The position numbers were made by a program, and so were the translations under genes. From contig BFEA01000771.1 in assembly GCA_003427395.1 (NCBI GenBank), positions 378,933 to 407,139 on the forward strand: 28,207 nucleotides of DNA, given 5' to 3'. How positions within the stretch are numbered: the stretch's first letter is position 1; every line of letters begins with the position of its first letter. This document shows positions 1-8,340 of this stretch, in pieces. The notes under the pieces were generated by a model. It did no database searches. It saw only the letters and a program-made list of their open reading frames with translations, and was not told the DNA's origin. This stretch comes from Chara braunii. Taxonomy: Eukaryota; Streptophyta; Charophyceae; Charales; Characeae.

Positions 1-139
<139 letters not shown>

Positions 140-730
140 GGGAAAGCGGGAAAATTCATTCTCGCCTTGCGTTTCCGAAGCCGTTCGAAAAACACAAAGC
201 GGGAATGAACCCATTTGTTTTTCTTATTTCTTTTTTTTTTTTTCGTTTTTCTTTTCCCATTTTTTTTGGGCCTTTCACTCCAACGTTCGGGATGCCTGCG
301 CCCGGTAGTCCGAGCCTCGGCAAGGATCGGCGTACCGGTCGGCTGAGGCTCGGACTCGATAGCTGGGCCAGGTACTGGTGGTTTAATGACCCCGTTTTTT
401 TCCATAAATTTCTTAAAAAAGAAGAATTTTTTTCTAAGGCTTGATGCTAGTGGCAGCGGGTTGTGGTGGCTGTGATGGTGGGAGAGGATGCACTCTGAGG
501 CGAAGGGCCTAGCCTGCAGGGTTGAAATAGGGTATAGCATAATAGCAGCGGTGGAGATGGTGGCTCCATTGTGGTAAGACTTGTCAGAGTAGGGCTGAGA
601 AGGTTTTTTTGTGCGAGATCTGCAACTAGTGCCTGGAGGATGGATGATTGGATCTACAGCTATGGCGCTGATTGGTGGCTTGACTGGTATCTGCCGTAGT
701 CCTGAGTCCAGGGGTTAGCGAATAGACGAG
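140..730. other. Non-coding stretch with one TIR-element end
   Basis: No convincing gene is present. The two overlapping open frames here (130-540 minus, 205-444 plus) are lysine- or phenylalanine-rich because of a T-rich tract at 219-268 and resemble nothing I know. The recognisable item is the TIR-element terminus at 300-386, listed separately. Confidence 0.6.
300..386 (+). mobile_element. Right end of a TTAA-terminated TIR element (copy 1)
   Basis: The stretch ending GGTACTGGTGGTTTAA (371-386) matches the right terminus of the complete element at 12327-12533, and the similarity continues inward through GAGGCTCGGACTCGATAGCTGG. It contains a perfect 12-bp inverted repeat, AGTCCGAGCCTC at 307-318 against 345-356. 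No left terminus (TTAAACCACC) is visible upstream, so this copy is truncated or too diverged to trace. Confidence 0.6.
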
Positions 731-1010
731 GCCAGAACGACGCTGGTCGGTGCTGGGGCTTGGTCGCGCTGCCCTGTAACTCAGGCTGTACGAGGGCATG
801 AGACCTGGTAGAGAGATCTCGGGAGCTGTCGAGGGTGGAAGGCACTCTAGTGTCTTTTGGTGAGCTGGTGCCTAGTCAACGCTGGCCGGAGCCGGGGAGA
901 GTCCCGTTGGCCTGTGGCCTAGCAGATGGGGGTTTTCTGGGGTGGGCCGTGCCACTCTGTAACCTAGCAGTTGGGGGGTTGAGGCTTGGTAGAGATTGGG
1001 CATCGGGGTA
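727..1010 (+). repeat. GC-rich dispersed repeat R1, copy 1 (two to three related units)
   Basis: The segment around 731-843 (GCCAGAACGACGCTGGTCGG onward, then CCCTGTAAC, then a GAGGG-GGAAGGCA end) is similar along its length to 7434-7536. A second diverged unit from about 870 repeats the theme CGCTGGCCGGAGCCGGGG, CTCTGTAACC, TTGAGGCTTGGTAGAGA. The same two-unit arrangement occurs at the other locus. It has no coding signature; overlapping open frames here are chance. The family is unrecognised. Confidence 0.6.
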
Positions 1011-1813
1011 TAGGGGTGAGGCAAGTATGGTTGGGCCGCTGAAAGGCACCAAGGCAGGTGGGTTATTTGGTCTGAATTCTCCTGTGAGCCAAGGCTCGAG
1101 AAACAAAGGGCCCCTTTGAATATAGTATTGCATAGATGTCTGTTTTTTTTCCATAAGCCCCTTCGATGCTGTTTCATTAGTACTTGGTGCAAGTTGTTCT
1201 CAGAGTTTCTCAGCCGCAGTCGGGTAACGGCCCCGGTGCCTTAATACTTGTGTATCCTTATATGGGATGCTGGGCCCGGCTCCCAGAACGTGCTGCTCCC
1301 CACGAATAGAAGTGTGTATCCCCCTAGAAGCACCTTGCCTGGACGCAGCGGAGGGGCGACCCTATGCGCCCTTAATCTGTTGCCAACGAATAGACAGCCC
1401 TCCTGTAGAACCCGGTAATCAGCTACGGTGGTCCACCAGCTACTGAGTCTGTAGTCTGTCTCTTCCGATCCCTATAGGAAGAACCTAGGCGATGACTGGA
1501 ATCTGCTGCTAGGTGGGAGACAATATACTAACGAGGATAGACAAGCGAAGAACTCATCTGTTAACAAACAGCGTGCCACGTGAAGGTGACCCTTTAGGTA
1601 TCAGGCCTGCCATGAAGCAGTTTGAGATTGTCACCCCACTGCCGCAAGGCCTTTTTTGCTGGCAAAGCAGTTTGACTAAGCAACCAGACTGCATCCCCTG
1701 CAGAACAAATGGGGCAGCAGATGTGAAAGAAGGAAAACAAAAAAGGAACTTGTCACCCCACTGCATGCCCACCGTGACCATTCCAGAGGTCCTGGAGGGT
1801 TAGGGGGACAAGC
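1011..1813. other. Intergenic, no gene recognised
   Basis: No open frame here looks like a gene. It contains one LINE/SINE tail remnant (1262-1313). It also has a short internal duplication: TTGTCACCCCACTGC occurs at about 1629 and 1750, and AAGCAGTTTGA twice between 1615 and 1677. The 96-codon frame at 1513-1803 has no recognisable domain. Confidence 0.6.
1262..1313 (+). mobile_element. LINE/SINE 3'-tail remnant
   Basis: TGGGATGCTGGGCCCGGCTC leads into CCAGAACGTGCTGCTCCCCACGAATAGAA. This is the conserved tail block found at the 3' end of the LINEs in this window. Hairpin 1 is kept as CTGGG/CCCAG. No poly-A tail or second half follows, so it is an old fragment. Confidence 0.65.
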
Positions 1814-2045
1814 CTGGTAGCTTAGTGGGTTGGAGCACTGCCGTTGTAATGAGGAGGTTTTGGGTCCAATGCTGTCGGCCTTCAACCTCCCCTGCACACA
1901 ATCAGCTGGTGGTAGGTTGGTATCCCACGTACTTGTCCCTGAGCCCAGTACAGTGCATAGACAAATTAGCTGAAGTAGTAGCTCAGTGGGTTGAGCTACG
2001 GTGCTGCAAGGGAGAGGTCCAGAGTTCAATTCTGATTGGCCCCGT
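1814..2045 (+). repeat. Two tRNA-like SINE heads in tandem (dimeric SINE 5' region)
   Basis: Each half carries an RNA polymerase III-type internal promoter. The first has A box TAGCTTAGTGGG at 1818-1829 and a B-box-like GGTCCAATGC at about 1863. The second has a perfect A box TAGCTCAGTGGG at 1979-1990 and B box GTTCAATTC at 2024-2032. Box spacing is about 45 bp, as in real tRNAs. The acceptor-stem halves do not pair and the T stem is poor, so these are tRNA-derived repeats, not tRNA genes. The sequence CCAGAGTTCAATTCTGATTGG is closely similar to 12797-12817 in another SINE, supporting a shared family. Confidence 0.65.
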
Positions 2046-2191
2046 GCACCACATTGCACGACTATCGCTGGGGTGCAGGCAGGGATGGTCCAGGCAGGTC
2101 TAGGGGAGTGGGTGATCACGAAGTAGGTTGTTACCTCAGGGCCTTGCTTTGGGGGGGTTGCGACGCAGGCGGGATGGTGATGGGGGGATTT
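2046..2191. other. SINE 3' flank, unresolved
   Basis: A G-rich stretch between the second tRNA-like head and the LINE-A poly-T. It holds ATCGCTGGG, which also precedes the tail hairpin of the 12754-12900 SINE, but the rest of that tail is not recognisable. Confidence 0.4.
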
Positions 2192-3835
2192 TATTTTATT
2201 TTTTTTTATTTTTATTTTTATTTTTTTTAAATCCCCCTTCCAGTGATAGTGGTGCTGGTAAGAGCAGACACCACTAGCACCTGAGGAGAGGCTCCATCTA
2301 TTGCTGGGGAGCCAACACCTGCCGGAAAACGGGTCCAGCGTCCCATATACAGAAGAAATTCGGAGTACATCAGGAAAAAGGAGTGGGAGACTCTTGCCAG
2401 CATTGATTACTCTGGAATCCAGAGGATTGACTGAGCAGGAGTTTGGAAAAAGAAAGAGAACCTCTTCGCCCTGAACCAGGCGCCAGATAACTGCTTGTGC
2501 AAACTAGTTCCTCTCTGCCCCCCGCACTTTTTCCACCCAGTCCCAACTGCCAATCTCCAAATGTAGACCTCGAACATCAAAGGGACCAGCTTTTGTTTGG
2601 ACTATGTTCTATGAGGCTAGCCTTTCTGCGCTCCTTGCCCTCCATTATGTGCTCTGCCCTTATTCAAACTGCACCGTCGGTTCCATACCATTGCAGGTCC
2701 ACTATTGCTAACTGGTGGGGCAGGAAGGGATCGGGAAATTCTGTGGATGGTCGCAGCGGGAACTCCTGGCCCACCACTGTCCAGTCTTTGAAGCAAATAC
2801 TGTAGTCCTTTCTAAACTCTCCCTGGTGGTCACCCTGGGTAGGCCTGCCTTCCCATCTGACGGAGGCAATCCAGCCCCCATTCTCGCTGCCCAACCAGTC
2901 CCTTGAAAATTGTTGGATTGTTTGTACTACATCTTTGGATGAGTGAAACAGGTCCAATTGATTTTTAATTCTTTGCCATTGTACCGTTAGCTCTTGTTGG
3001 ACATATTGTTTTATCATATCTGTCACCTCTCCCTCCGCCGTGCGGGCTCCCTCTATGGCATGTATATAACGTTTCCTCCAGAGGGCCCACATGACAGCTC
3101 TCCTTTCTGTTTTAAACATGTTATTTTCGAAAGTGCTATCCGTGGGGGAGGACCATGTCTCACATAGAATGGCTTTCCAGTCCCAAGGCTATTTTGACCC
3201 AGTGTGCAGACGGGACTAGATTCTATCCCACCATCGCCATGTGAGAACTGCACCCGGACATTGCATGAATATGTGTTCTATAGTTTTCGGGATTCTGCGA
3301 GAGGGGAAGACAGTGTGGCACACTTTGCACCAGGGTAACGCCTGTCCTCTCGCTCTGGATGGGTGCAATCTATCAACCAGTCGTTGGTGGGTAAGCAACG
3401 ATGTTCTATTTGCCACTGCAGTGAGGCCATCTTTGCTGGCCTAGCCCTGGTGGCAGTGAACCAACGGATAGGACGGATCACCTCGGTTCCTACATTTAAT
3501 TGGGATCTCGATCTTTCCTTACCTTTTCCTTAATGTTTACTTTGGGGTGCAACAGGCGGTACGTTGCCTTCACTGTTACGTTCTGCAGCATTGTCTTCCC
3601 CCGAGATCTACTTTTCCGTGGGTGTGACCACTGCCATTCCTCGGGATCCAAGGGGAGTTTGACCAATGGGGTGTTTGGCTGATATGCAGTCCATACATCC
3701 TTGTCCCGTAGTACGCGGATCCTTTGTAGTTCCTTGTTTTTTCCCTATCTCGTCACATCCGGGGAGTATCGGGTACGGACGTTATCGTTGCCTATGTGAA
3801 AAAAAGTAATCAAAGTTTCGTCTGACCGCAGTAGC
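2192..3835 (-). mobile_element. LINE-A, 5'-truncated L1-type retrotransposon
   Basis: Read on the minus strand this is the last third of ORF2, a 3' UTR and a poly-A tail. The tail appears as the T-rich tract 2192-2229 on the plus strand. The 3' UTR (2230-2663) shares GCCAGCATTGATTAC, GGATTGACTGAGCAGGAG and GGCGCCAGATA with the 3' UTR of LINE-C. The tail carries all three hairpins (about 2240-2345). The element starts abruptly inside ORF2 near 3835, as expected for 5' truncation during target-primed reverse transcription. No convincing target-site duplication was found. Confidence 0.9.
2664..3835 (-). pseudogene. LINE-A ORF2 C-terminal region (zf-RVT and tail domain)
   Basis: The minus strand encodes the region downstream of the reverse transcriptase. 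From about 3835 it reads SDETLITFFHIGNDN, then IRVLRDKD and LPLDPEEWQW. It continues through MASLQWQIEHRCLPTNDW (3430-3370) into the zinc knuckle WCKVC...TIEHIFMQC and WRWWDRI. The C-terminal module has ERRAVMWALW, then DWLG, then FPLRPSTEFPDPF, ending in a stop at 2664. Lesions are a frameshift just before the zinc knuckle (about 3345), an in-frame TAG replacing the Trp of WDRIW near 3214, another stop about 14 codons later, and stops upstream of 3482. It is not functional. Homology to LINE-B, C, D and E runs along the whole length. Confidence 0.88.
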
Positions 3836-3985
3836 GGAAGTGCAGTCCGCTTCCCGTGGCAAATAGGCTAGAGTAGGCCCAGTTGATGACAGAGGTGACT
3901 AGAGCAGGCCCAGTTGATGACAAAGATTTGAGAGCTGACGATGGTTGTGTACCTACTGATGACTGCGACGGGGGCGACTCGGGGA
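3836..3985 (+). other. Short acidic frame upstream of the 3987 ORF
   Basis: TAGAGTAGGCCCAGTTGATGACA is repeated with small changes at about 3869 and 3900. From an ATG at 3886 a 34-codon frame (GPVDDKDLRADDGCVPTDD) ends in TGA at 3988-3990, overlapping the next ATG as ATGA. The acidic composition suggests it was once the N-terminal part of the following frame, now separated by a frameshift. In a eukaryote a real overlapping cistron is unlikely. Confidence 0.3.
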
Positions 3986-3986
3986 G

Positions 3987-4805
3987 ATGACAAAACGCAA
4001 CAACAATGACTGGAGGAGTCTAGCTGATGCCATGCGGTCTCCCTTCATGACTAATGTATTCAAAATCATTCGGTTGCAAATGTTGATGGCGGCATGGAGG
4101 ATGAGGTGTGCCCATCAATTTAAACAATACACATTTGGATATATGGAGGCAAGGGCCGCGGTTGTTGAAGCGATCACAACAAACATGCATACTGCATGGA
4201 AGGAACGTAAACAAATGCTGGCAAAAGAACCTGAAGAAACCAAACGTAACGACCTTGCAGCAAACTTCTGGTCAGTATGGGTGGACAATGCAGAGAGACT
4301 TTGCGAACTAGACCAACACAACCACCTAAGGTGGAAACAATGGTTGTCCACAGAAAACCAATGGCAGCGACTACCACGTGACCGTTTCACCTTCCCCTTC
4401 CAACCGACCAATTTCATTCTACTCTATGAAGATCCCCCTCCATTTCACCCTTCTCATTTGCCTCATCTACATAGAATATCAAGCGTGTCTGACAAGACGT
4501 TCAAACGGGATTTGCATGACTTCACATCCAAGCACTATGACCCCGGCCCTCAAGCAACCCTTTTTGAGATGGGGGAGAAGGCACATGTGGCAAAACAGGA
4601 TACCTTTGTGCAGTGTCGTACCCCCGTTCACCGTTCACGGGGTCTGTGGACGGAGACCGGTCATGGAGTTCACGGCGTTCACAACACGGGAGTTCATGGA
4701 GTTCACGGAGAGCGGCATGTTTTTTGTTTTTTTTTTTTTGGCTGGGGGGGTGTGTTTTTTTTTTTTATAGGAGGGTGGGGGACATCGAAGGGTAACTCCC
4801 TATAA
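3987..4805 (+). CDS. Unrecognised 272-codon open frame, gene-like in its first 210 codons
   Basis: I do not recognise this protein. The first 210 residues have balanced, tryptophan-rich composition with alternating charged and hydrophobic residues (DWRSLADAMRSPF at 8-20, NFWSVWVDNAERL, HLRWKQWLSTENQWQRLP), as in a folded helical protein. There is no signal peptide, membrane segment or known catalytic motif. After about residue 210 the frame runs into a GTTCACGG-rich minisatellite and poly-T, giving HGVHGVH and FFFFF, which looks like read-through into non-coding DNA. The ATG at 3987 is the first in frame after a TGA at 3960. It lies just upstream of the LINE-A 5' truncation point on the opposite strand. 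It could be an exon of a host gene, a captured fragment or an uncharacterised transposon protein. Confidence 0.35.
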   Translation: MTKRNNNDWRSLADAMRSPFMTNVFKIIRLQMLMAAWRMRCAHQFKQYTFGYMEARAAVVEAITTNMHTAWKERKQMLAKEPEETKRNDLAANFWSVWVDNAERLCELDQHNHLRWKQWLSTENQWQRLPRDRFTFPFQPTNFILLYEDPPPFHPSHLPHLHRISSVSDKTFKRDLHDFTSKHYDPGPQATLFEMGEKAHVAKQDTFVQCRTPVHRSRGLWTETGHGVHGVHNTGVHGVHGERHVFCFFFFGWGGVFFFFIGGWGTSKGNSL

Positions 4806-5100
4806 CTTAAAAAAAAAAAAAATTCACGAATAATTTTTTTTTAATTAAAACAAAAAAATAAAATCAACCAGCCAAAATAAGCATTTTCATTTGCTATTTT
4901 GTAGGTCATTTCGATTTTTTTTTATTTTTTCAATGTCATCACGCTGTGGGGCTTGAGGCGAATGTACCTGGGGGACCCCCCCCCCAAAAAAAAAAAAAAA
5001 AAAAAAAACTCCACTCTTTAGTGGTCGGCCCGATCAACATGAACAGCCGGTCACGTTCAAGTGACCGGTGTCGGTCACGTTCACGGGTCCGGCACTGCCT
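4612..5100. repeat. GTTCACGG-rich short repeats and homopolymer tracts
   Basis: GGAGTTCACGG-type motifs recur at 4660-4715. Related CGGTCACGTTCA is repeated directly at 5048-5059 and 5072-5083, with a perfect 8-bp hairpin CCGGTCAC-GTTCAA-GTGACCGG at 5047-5068. Between them lie T-, A- and C-homopolymers (4720-4765, 4808-4821, 4973-5008). This may be a decayed foldback element, but the two ends match too weakly to say. Confidence 0.4.
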
Positions 5101-5342
5101 TTGTGAGATTTGACGACCAGAAGGAAGTTGACCTTAAATGGTTATCTCATTCGGCCATACTAGAGTTACACTCCCTCAAGATTAAAGCTAATCCAGTTTG
5201 GTCGATCACTGAGGTGACAACTGTCTTGTGGATTTTTTTTTACGAACAGGAGTCTTTCAGCCTTCCTCAGTCGTAAACAATGGTAATTGGGTGTGTCTCT
5301 AGATTTGGCAGGGTTGGCGGAAGGGACATTTCCTGATGTGTT
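5101..5342 (+). other. Possible LINE upstream coding remnant, unrecognised
   Basis: A short open frame (5061-5276) contains FVRFDDQKEVDLKWLSH and LHSLKIKANPVW. It sits directly upstream of the endonuclease piece on the same strand, so it may be decayed LINE ORF1 or inter-ORF sequence. I cannot assign it by motif. Confidence 0.25.
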
Positions 5343-5647
5343 GATGGAGGTCTTGCATGCATTTTATGGGAAGAATCCATCTTCAAGTTGGCGGTAGGCT
5401 ACAAGCACAACAGATTTGATCTCAGATCCCTAAATGTGAATTGGTTGGGCTTGACAAATGCAATAAAGAGGTTTCGGCGTCGGTAATGCTAGGATTAGAA
5501 ATTATATGTGTCATCAATGTCTATGGACCAAATGATGTCCAGGAGAGGGTATTTTTTTTCCAAGAAATTAGGGCTCAAATTCCAAATGGAATTCCAGTCA
5601 TCATAGGATTCATAGCAAGAGATTTTAATGCATCCCCTGATAGATAG
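5343..5647 (+). pseudogene. LINE endonuclease (EEP/APE-like) fragment
   Basis: The encoded pieces match the C-terminal half of the L1-type apurinic-like endonuclease that nicks the target DNA. GGLACILWEESIFKL (from about 5346) corresponds to the GGVAILW block. ICVINVYGPNDVQERVFFFQEI (5502-5567) corresponds to the NVYGPN block. RDFNASPDR at the end corresponds to the catalytic GDFN strand. Frames change around 5440-5484, where LGL is duplicated, and an in-frame TGA precedes GGLACILW. The GDFN motif is altered to IARDFN. It stops at TAG 5645-5647, and no reverse transcriptase follows. It is the only endonuclease remnant in the window. Confidence 0.75.
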
Positions 5648-5743
5648 CAAGAGTTTTCATAGCGGCGGCGCGCATTAGTGCTAGCGCTATGGCTGGCGGG
5701 CCGCCGCGGCACGCGGATGGTGGCATGATGGTTGCTTGCACGC

Positions 5744-6074
5744 GAGGCACAGGCTGGTCGGAGGGCGCGGGGCGCTGGCTTCTTGCAGGTTGTGAGGCGC
5801 TGGCTTCTCGCGAGTGGCTAGGCGTTGGCTGTGTGAGTGCAGCGAGGCGCTGGCTGTTGCCGGGGGGCGAGGCGCTGGCAACAGGTGAGTGGTGGGGCGC
5901 TGGTGACTTGCGGCTGGCGAGGCGCTGGTTTGGGGTGACTAGTAAAGATGCTAGCTGACACGTGGCGCGGTGTTGGCAACCGACGGGAGGGAGGCGCTGG
6001 TGCGAGGGTGCTGTTATGTTGTGAATTAGATGGGGGATAGCGCTTGACGCACGTGCGGTATCCAGAGGCGCTGG
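5744..6074. repeat. 25-bp-period minisatellite with 10-bp GAGGCGCTGG core
   Basis: The core GAGGCGCTGG or a one- to two-base variant begins at 5769, 5794, 5819, 5844, 5869, 5894 and 5919, exactly 25 bp apart each time. A weaker copy lies at 5744 (GAGGCACAGG). After a gap the core returns at 5967 (degenerate), 5991 (perfect) and 6065 (perfect), still close to multiples of 24-25. The 15-bp intervals between cores differ widely in sequence. The period is not a multiple of three, so the overlapping 89-codon frame is not evidence of coding. Confidence 0.8.
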
Positions 6075-6700
6075 GTCATTACTACGTCACAGGTTGACAT
6101 GGCATCTGGCCTGAGGCACAGAGGAAAAGGGAGAACGGTAGCGGCAACTGTTGTTTGCACATTTTCCCTGTGTTTTTCACATGAAGTACTCCATAGCCAA
6201 AACCTTTAAAGAGGCTGGAGAGCTCATGCGAGTTGACGAAAGTCGATGTCGGTGGAGGAAAGTGGAATCAGCCCCGTGGAAGCCAAAGTGCGGAGAACGT
6301 TGGTCCTACTTGAAGAATCATCACAGTGCCACTTGGAGAGATTCATCAAGAGAGCGGCTAGGAGGTCGTCATCAACCTATATATGTGCTTTCGTCTGTTT
6401 TTTGTCTTGTGCAGGTTATCCATCAAGAGCATCTAGATTTTCCTTTTGTCTTTTCAGCGGGGTTTTTTCATCAAGGACACCGTCATTTCTGTAATCATCA
6501 TTTGGTTACCGGTGGTAATCATCATCGGCTTCTCTAATTCGTCATCCATGTTATTTATCTTTTTTTTATCTTCTTCATGATTATCATCCGGACTTCTCTG
6601 TGAAAATCGTAATCATCGTCATCTTCTATTTTCATTACAGCAATAGTGAGTTGTCAATCTTCCACACCGTTGCCATTAGGGCATTGCAAGTTCGACGTTC
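6075..6700. other. No gene recognised; ATC-rich toward its right end
   Basis: The 128-codon plus-strand frame at 6151-6537 matches no family I know; its right part is inflated by ATCATC-type repeats that encode His. From about 6450 the sequence is rich in TCATC/ATCATC, grading into the (ATC)n tract that follows. Confidence 0.5.
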
Positions 6701-6725
6701 CTTAATTATTTTTGTCAATTTTAGT

Positions 6726-6755
6726 TCATCATCATCATCATCATCTACCAATCTG

Positions 6756-6790
<35 letters not shown>

Positions 6791-6791
6791 C
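6726..6791. repeat. (ATC)n microsatellite in two blocks
   Basis: Pure ATC runs occupy 6726-6745 and 6757-6790, separated by TACCAATCTGA. Scattered ATCATC motifs continue at 7245-7320 and 7757-7870, so the whole 6450-7870 interval has the same bias. Confidence 0.95.
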
Positions 6792-6841
6792 GGCTTCTTT
6801 ATTTATTTTTTCATCAATCAGTAGTTATCTCTGCGTTGGTG

Positions 6842-7028
6842 GTTATATTCTCATCTCCCAGATAGCTATGGTCTAGTTGGTAGGTATGTTGGTCAGGAAG
6901 GGAGCGCTACTCCGCAAGGGTAACACAAGGTGGGAGGTGATTGCCCTCCAGGGAGTAGACGCAGATGATGGGAGCTGACCTGGGCTGGGGCTGGGAGATA
7001 TGTATGGGGGCGCATTATCTCCTGGCGG
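6842..7028. other. Non-coding; isolated A-box-like motif
   Basis: TGGTCTAGTTGG at 6869-6880 fits a tRNA A box, but no B box lies 30-60 bp downstream. No gene is visible. Confidence 0.3.
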
Positions 7029-7076
7029 CACTCTGACCTAGTCTGCCTCCTGGCGGAGGCAGACTAGGTCAGAGTG
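7029..7076. repeat. Perfect inverted repeat, 22-bp arms, 4-nt loop
   Basis: Positions 7029-7050 (CACTCTGACCTAGTCTGCCT then CC) are exactly complementary to 7055-7076, separated only by TGGC. Pairing stops at both outer edges. There is no T-run typical of a polymerase III terminator and no mobile-element terminus next to it. Function unknown. Confidence 0.95.
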
Positions 7077-7433
7077 TTAGTTTTGAGGTACACCTTTTGG
7101 GGGAACTGGTTACCTCAAGGTAGAAGGGAATGGGGAGGTTCTCTCTCTCGTTGGGGGGTTGTGCTCAGCGGAGGCAGCGAGAGGTGAAGAGGAAATGAGG
7201 GGAGAGGAGGAGAATACATGGAAGAAGGGGAGGGGTGGAGAAAGATAATCATCAGCGTCGTCATCATTATCCATCATCTTTATGATCATCTCAGGGTACT
7301 CGTCAAATTTCATCATCAGAAAGTTTTGCTGATCAGGATTCTGATATTATCAGATCCTTGATTTCTGGTTGGCATTCTAGATTAGCTAATTTCCTAATNG
7401 AGTCTTCTTGTGCAATGGCCAGGTTGAGTTGNC

Positions 7434-7650
7434 GCCAGAACGANGCTAGCNGGCGCTGGGGCAGTGCCCTGTAACCTGCTTATGTAGGAGCTTGAGGCTT
7501 TGTATAGAGGTCTGGAACTGCCGAGGGAGGAAGGCAATCTGCAANCTTGACTAATGGCTACAATCTGGCCGACGATGGTCGGAGCTGGGGTGGGTAGCAC
7601 TGCCCTGTAACCAAGCCAGATTGGGATGTGAGACTGGGAAGAGGCCTGAT
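7434..7650 (+). repeat. GC-rich dispersed repeat R1, copy 2
   Basis: GCCAGAAC.A.GCTAGC.GGCG with CCCTGTAACC downstream, ending in GAGGGAGGAAGGCA at about 7536, parallels 731-843. A second unit (GACGATGGTCGGAGCTGGGG, then CACTGCCCTGTAACC) follows at 7571-7640, as in copy 1. The locus contains single ambiguous bases at 7432, 7444, 7451 and 7545. Its right edge reads CCTGATTGGTGCA, identical over 13 bp to 12811-12823 in the tRNA-like SINE. Confidence 0.6.
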
Positions 7651-7875
7651 TGGTGCACATCACGGGCTCAATTGTGATTGGTTGTTTGGAATGGATACAG
7701 GAAATTAGGGATAGGATAGTAATTCAGCGCTGAGTAGACAATCTTTCTGATTAGTCATCATCTAGTTCTATTTCATGACCTCAATCACCCACTCTGACAT
7801 CCTATATCATCCAAAATGATCCTCAATCATCCCAAATTTTCATCAATTGTCAATCATCTATGTATTCCCATTATA
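7651..7875. other. Non-coding, ATC-biased
   Basis: It holds a B-box-like GGGCTCAATTGTGATTGG (7664-7681) related to the SINE heads, then ATCATC-rich sequence. No gene is recognised. Confidence 0.35.
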
Positions 7876-7974
7876 AGGGACGCTGGGTCCGGTTCCCAGT
7901 ACGTGATGCTCCCCACGAATAGATTGGAGCTTTTCTTTTTTTCTTTTTTAAAAAAAAAAAAGAAAAAAAAAAAG
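7876..7974 (+). mobile_element. LINE/SINE tail copy with A-rich end
   Basis: GGGACGCTGGGTCCGGTTCC begins the conserved tail block. Hairpin 1 is CTGGG/CCCAG and hairpin 2 is GCTCC...GGAGC (7902-7923). It ends in a T-rich spacer and an A-rich tract (7949-7974). The third hairpin of the long LINE tails is absent, so it resembles the short-tail (SINE-type) copies. The upstream sequence is not tRNA-like, so this copy is 5'-truncated. Confidence 0.8.
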
Positions 7975-8340
7975 ATGGCTAGATACATGGAAAATATTTT
8001 CTCCATGTCCACCACACACATAGAAGAAGATGAGAATATCATAAGCAATCTATGTGAGGCAGAACATTTATTCGACACATATAAGAATATTCTCACAAGA
8101 ACGCTGCCAAGAACCAGACCCGCTGTGATTGCATGCAGCAGCAGCCAATGATTGTCCCGACAGGATGGGCCACCTACCCTACCCATCCCCACGTTAATAC
8201 CCCCAGCGCACCCCCTGTCCCTACTATCCTACCTCAGTTTGACCAGCACTGAGGACCATCACCCTACCAATATTGAGGGCAACTTGGACCAGACAGCAGT
8301 GACAAGCAGCAAGGCTGGGCCAACCCCCCAGCCCTAGTGG
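7975..8340 (+). pseudogene. Decayed coding segment sharing a Pro-rich block with LINE-C
   Basis: From ATG 7975 the frame reads MARYMENIFSMSTTHIEEDE and ends at TGA 8149-8151. In another frame 8150-8250 encodes TYPTHPHVNTPSAPPVPTIL then PQFDQH. The same peptide, with a few substitutions, is encoded on the minus strand at 19885-19945 at the 5' end of LINE-C; the DNA is about 88% identical over 61 bp. This suggests both are remnants of one upstream LINE coding region (perhaps ORF1) or of another dispersed gene family. The downstream frame (GQLGPDSSDKQQGW) contains stops. Confidence 0.45.

Noticed and set aside
1972-2044. Functional tRNA gene
   Set aside because: A and B boxes are excellent, but the 5' and 3' acceptor halves do not pair and the T stem has mismatches; a related sequence at 12797-12817 belongs to a SINE.
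3053-3682. Plus-strand frames at 3241-3444 and 3500-3682
   Set aside because: They are shadows of the minus-strand LINE-A ORF2, whose motifs (zinc knuckle, LPTNDW) account for the sequence.
5744-6074. CRISPR-like array (regular cores with variable spacers)
   Set aside because: The core is only 10 bp, spacers are 15 bp, the context is eukaryotic with LINE remnants, and no cas genes are present. A phased minisatellite is the better description.
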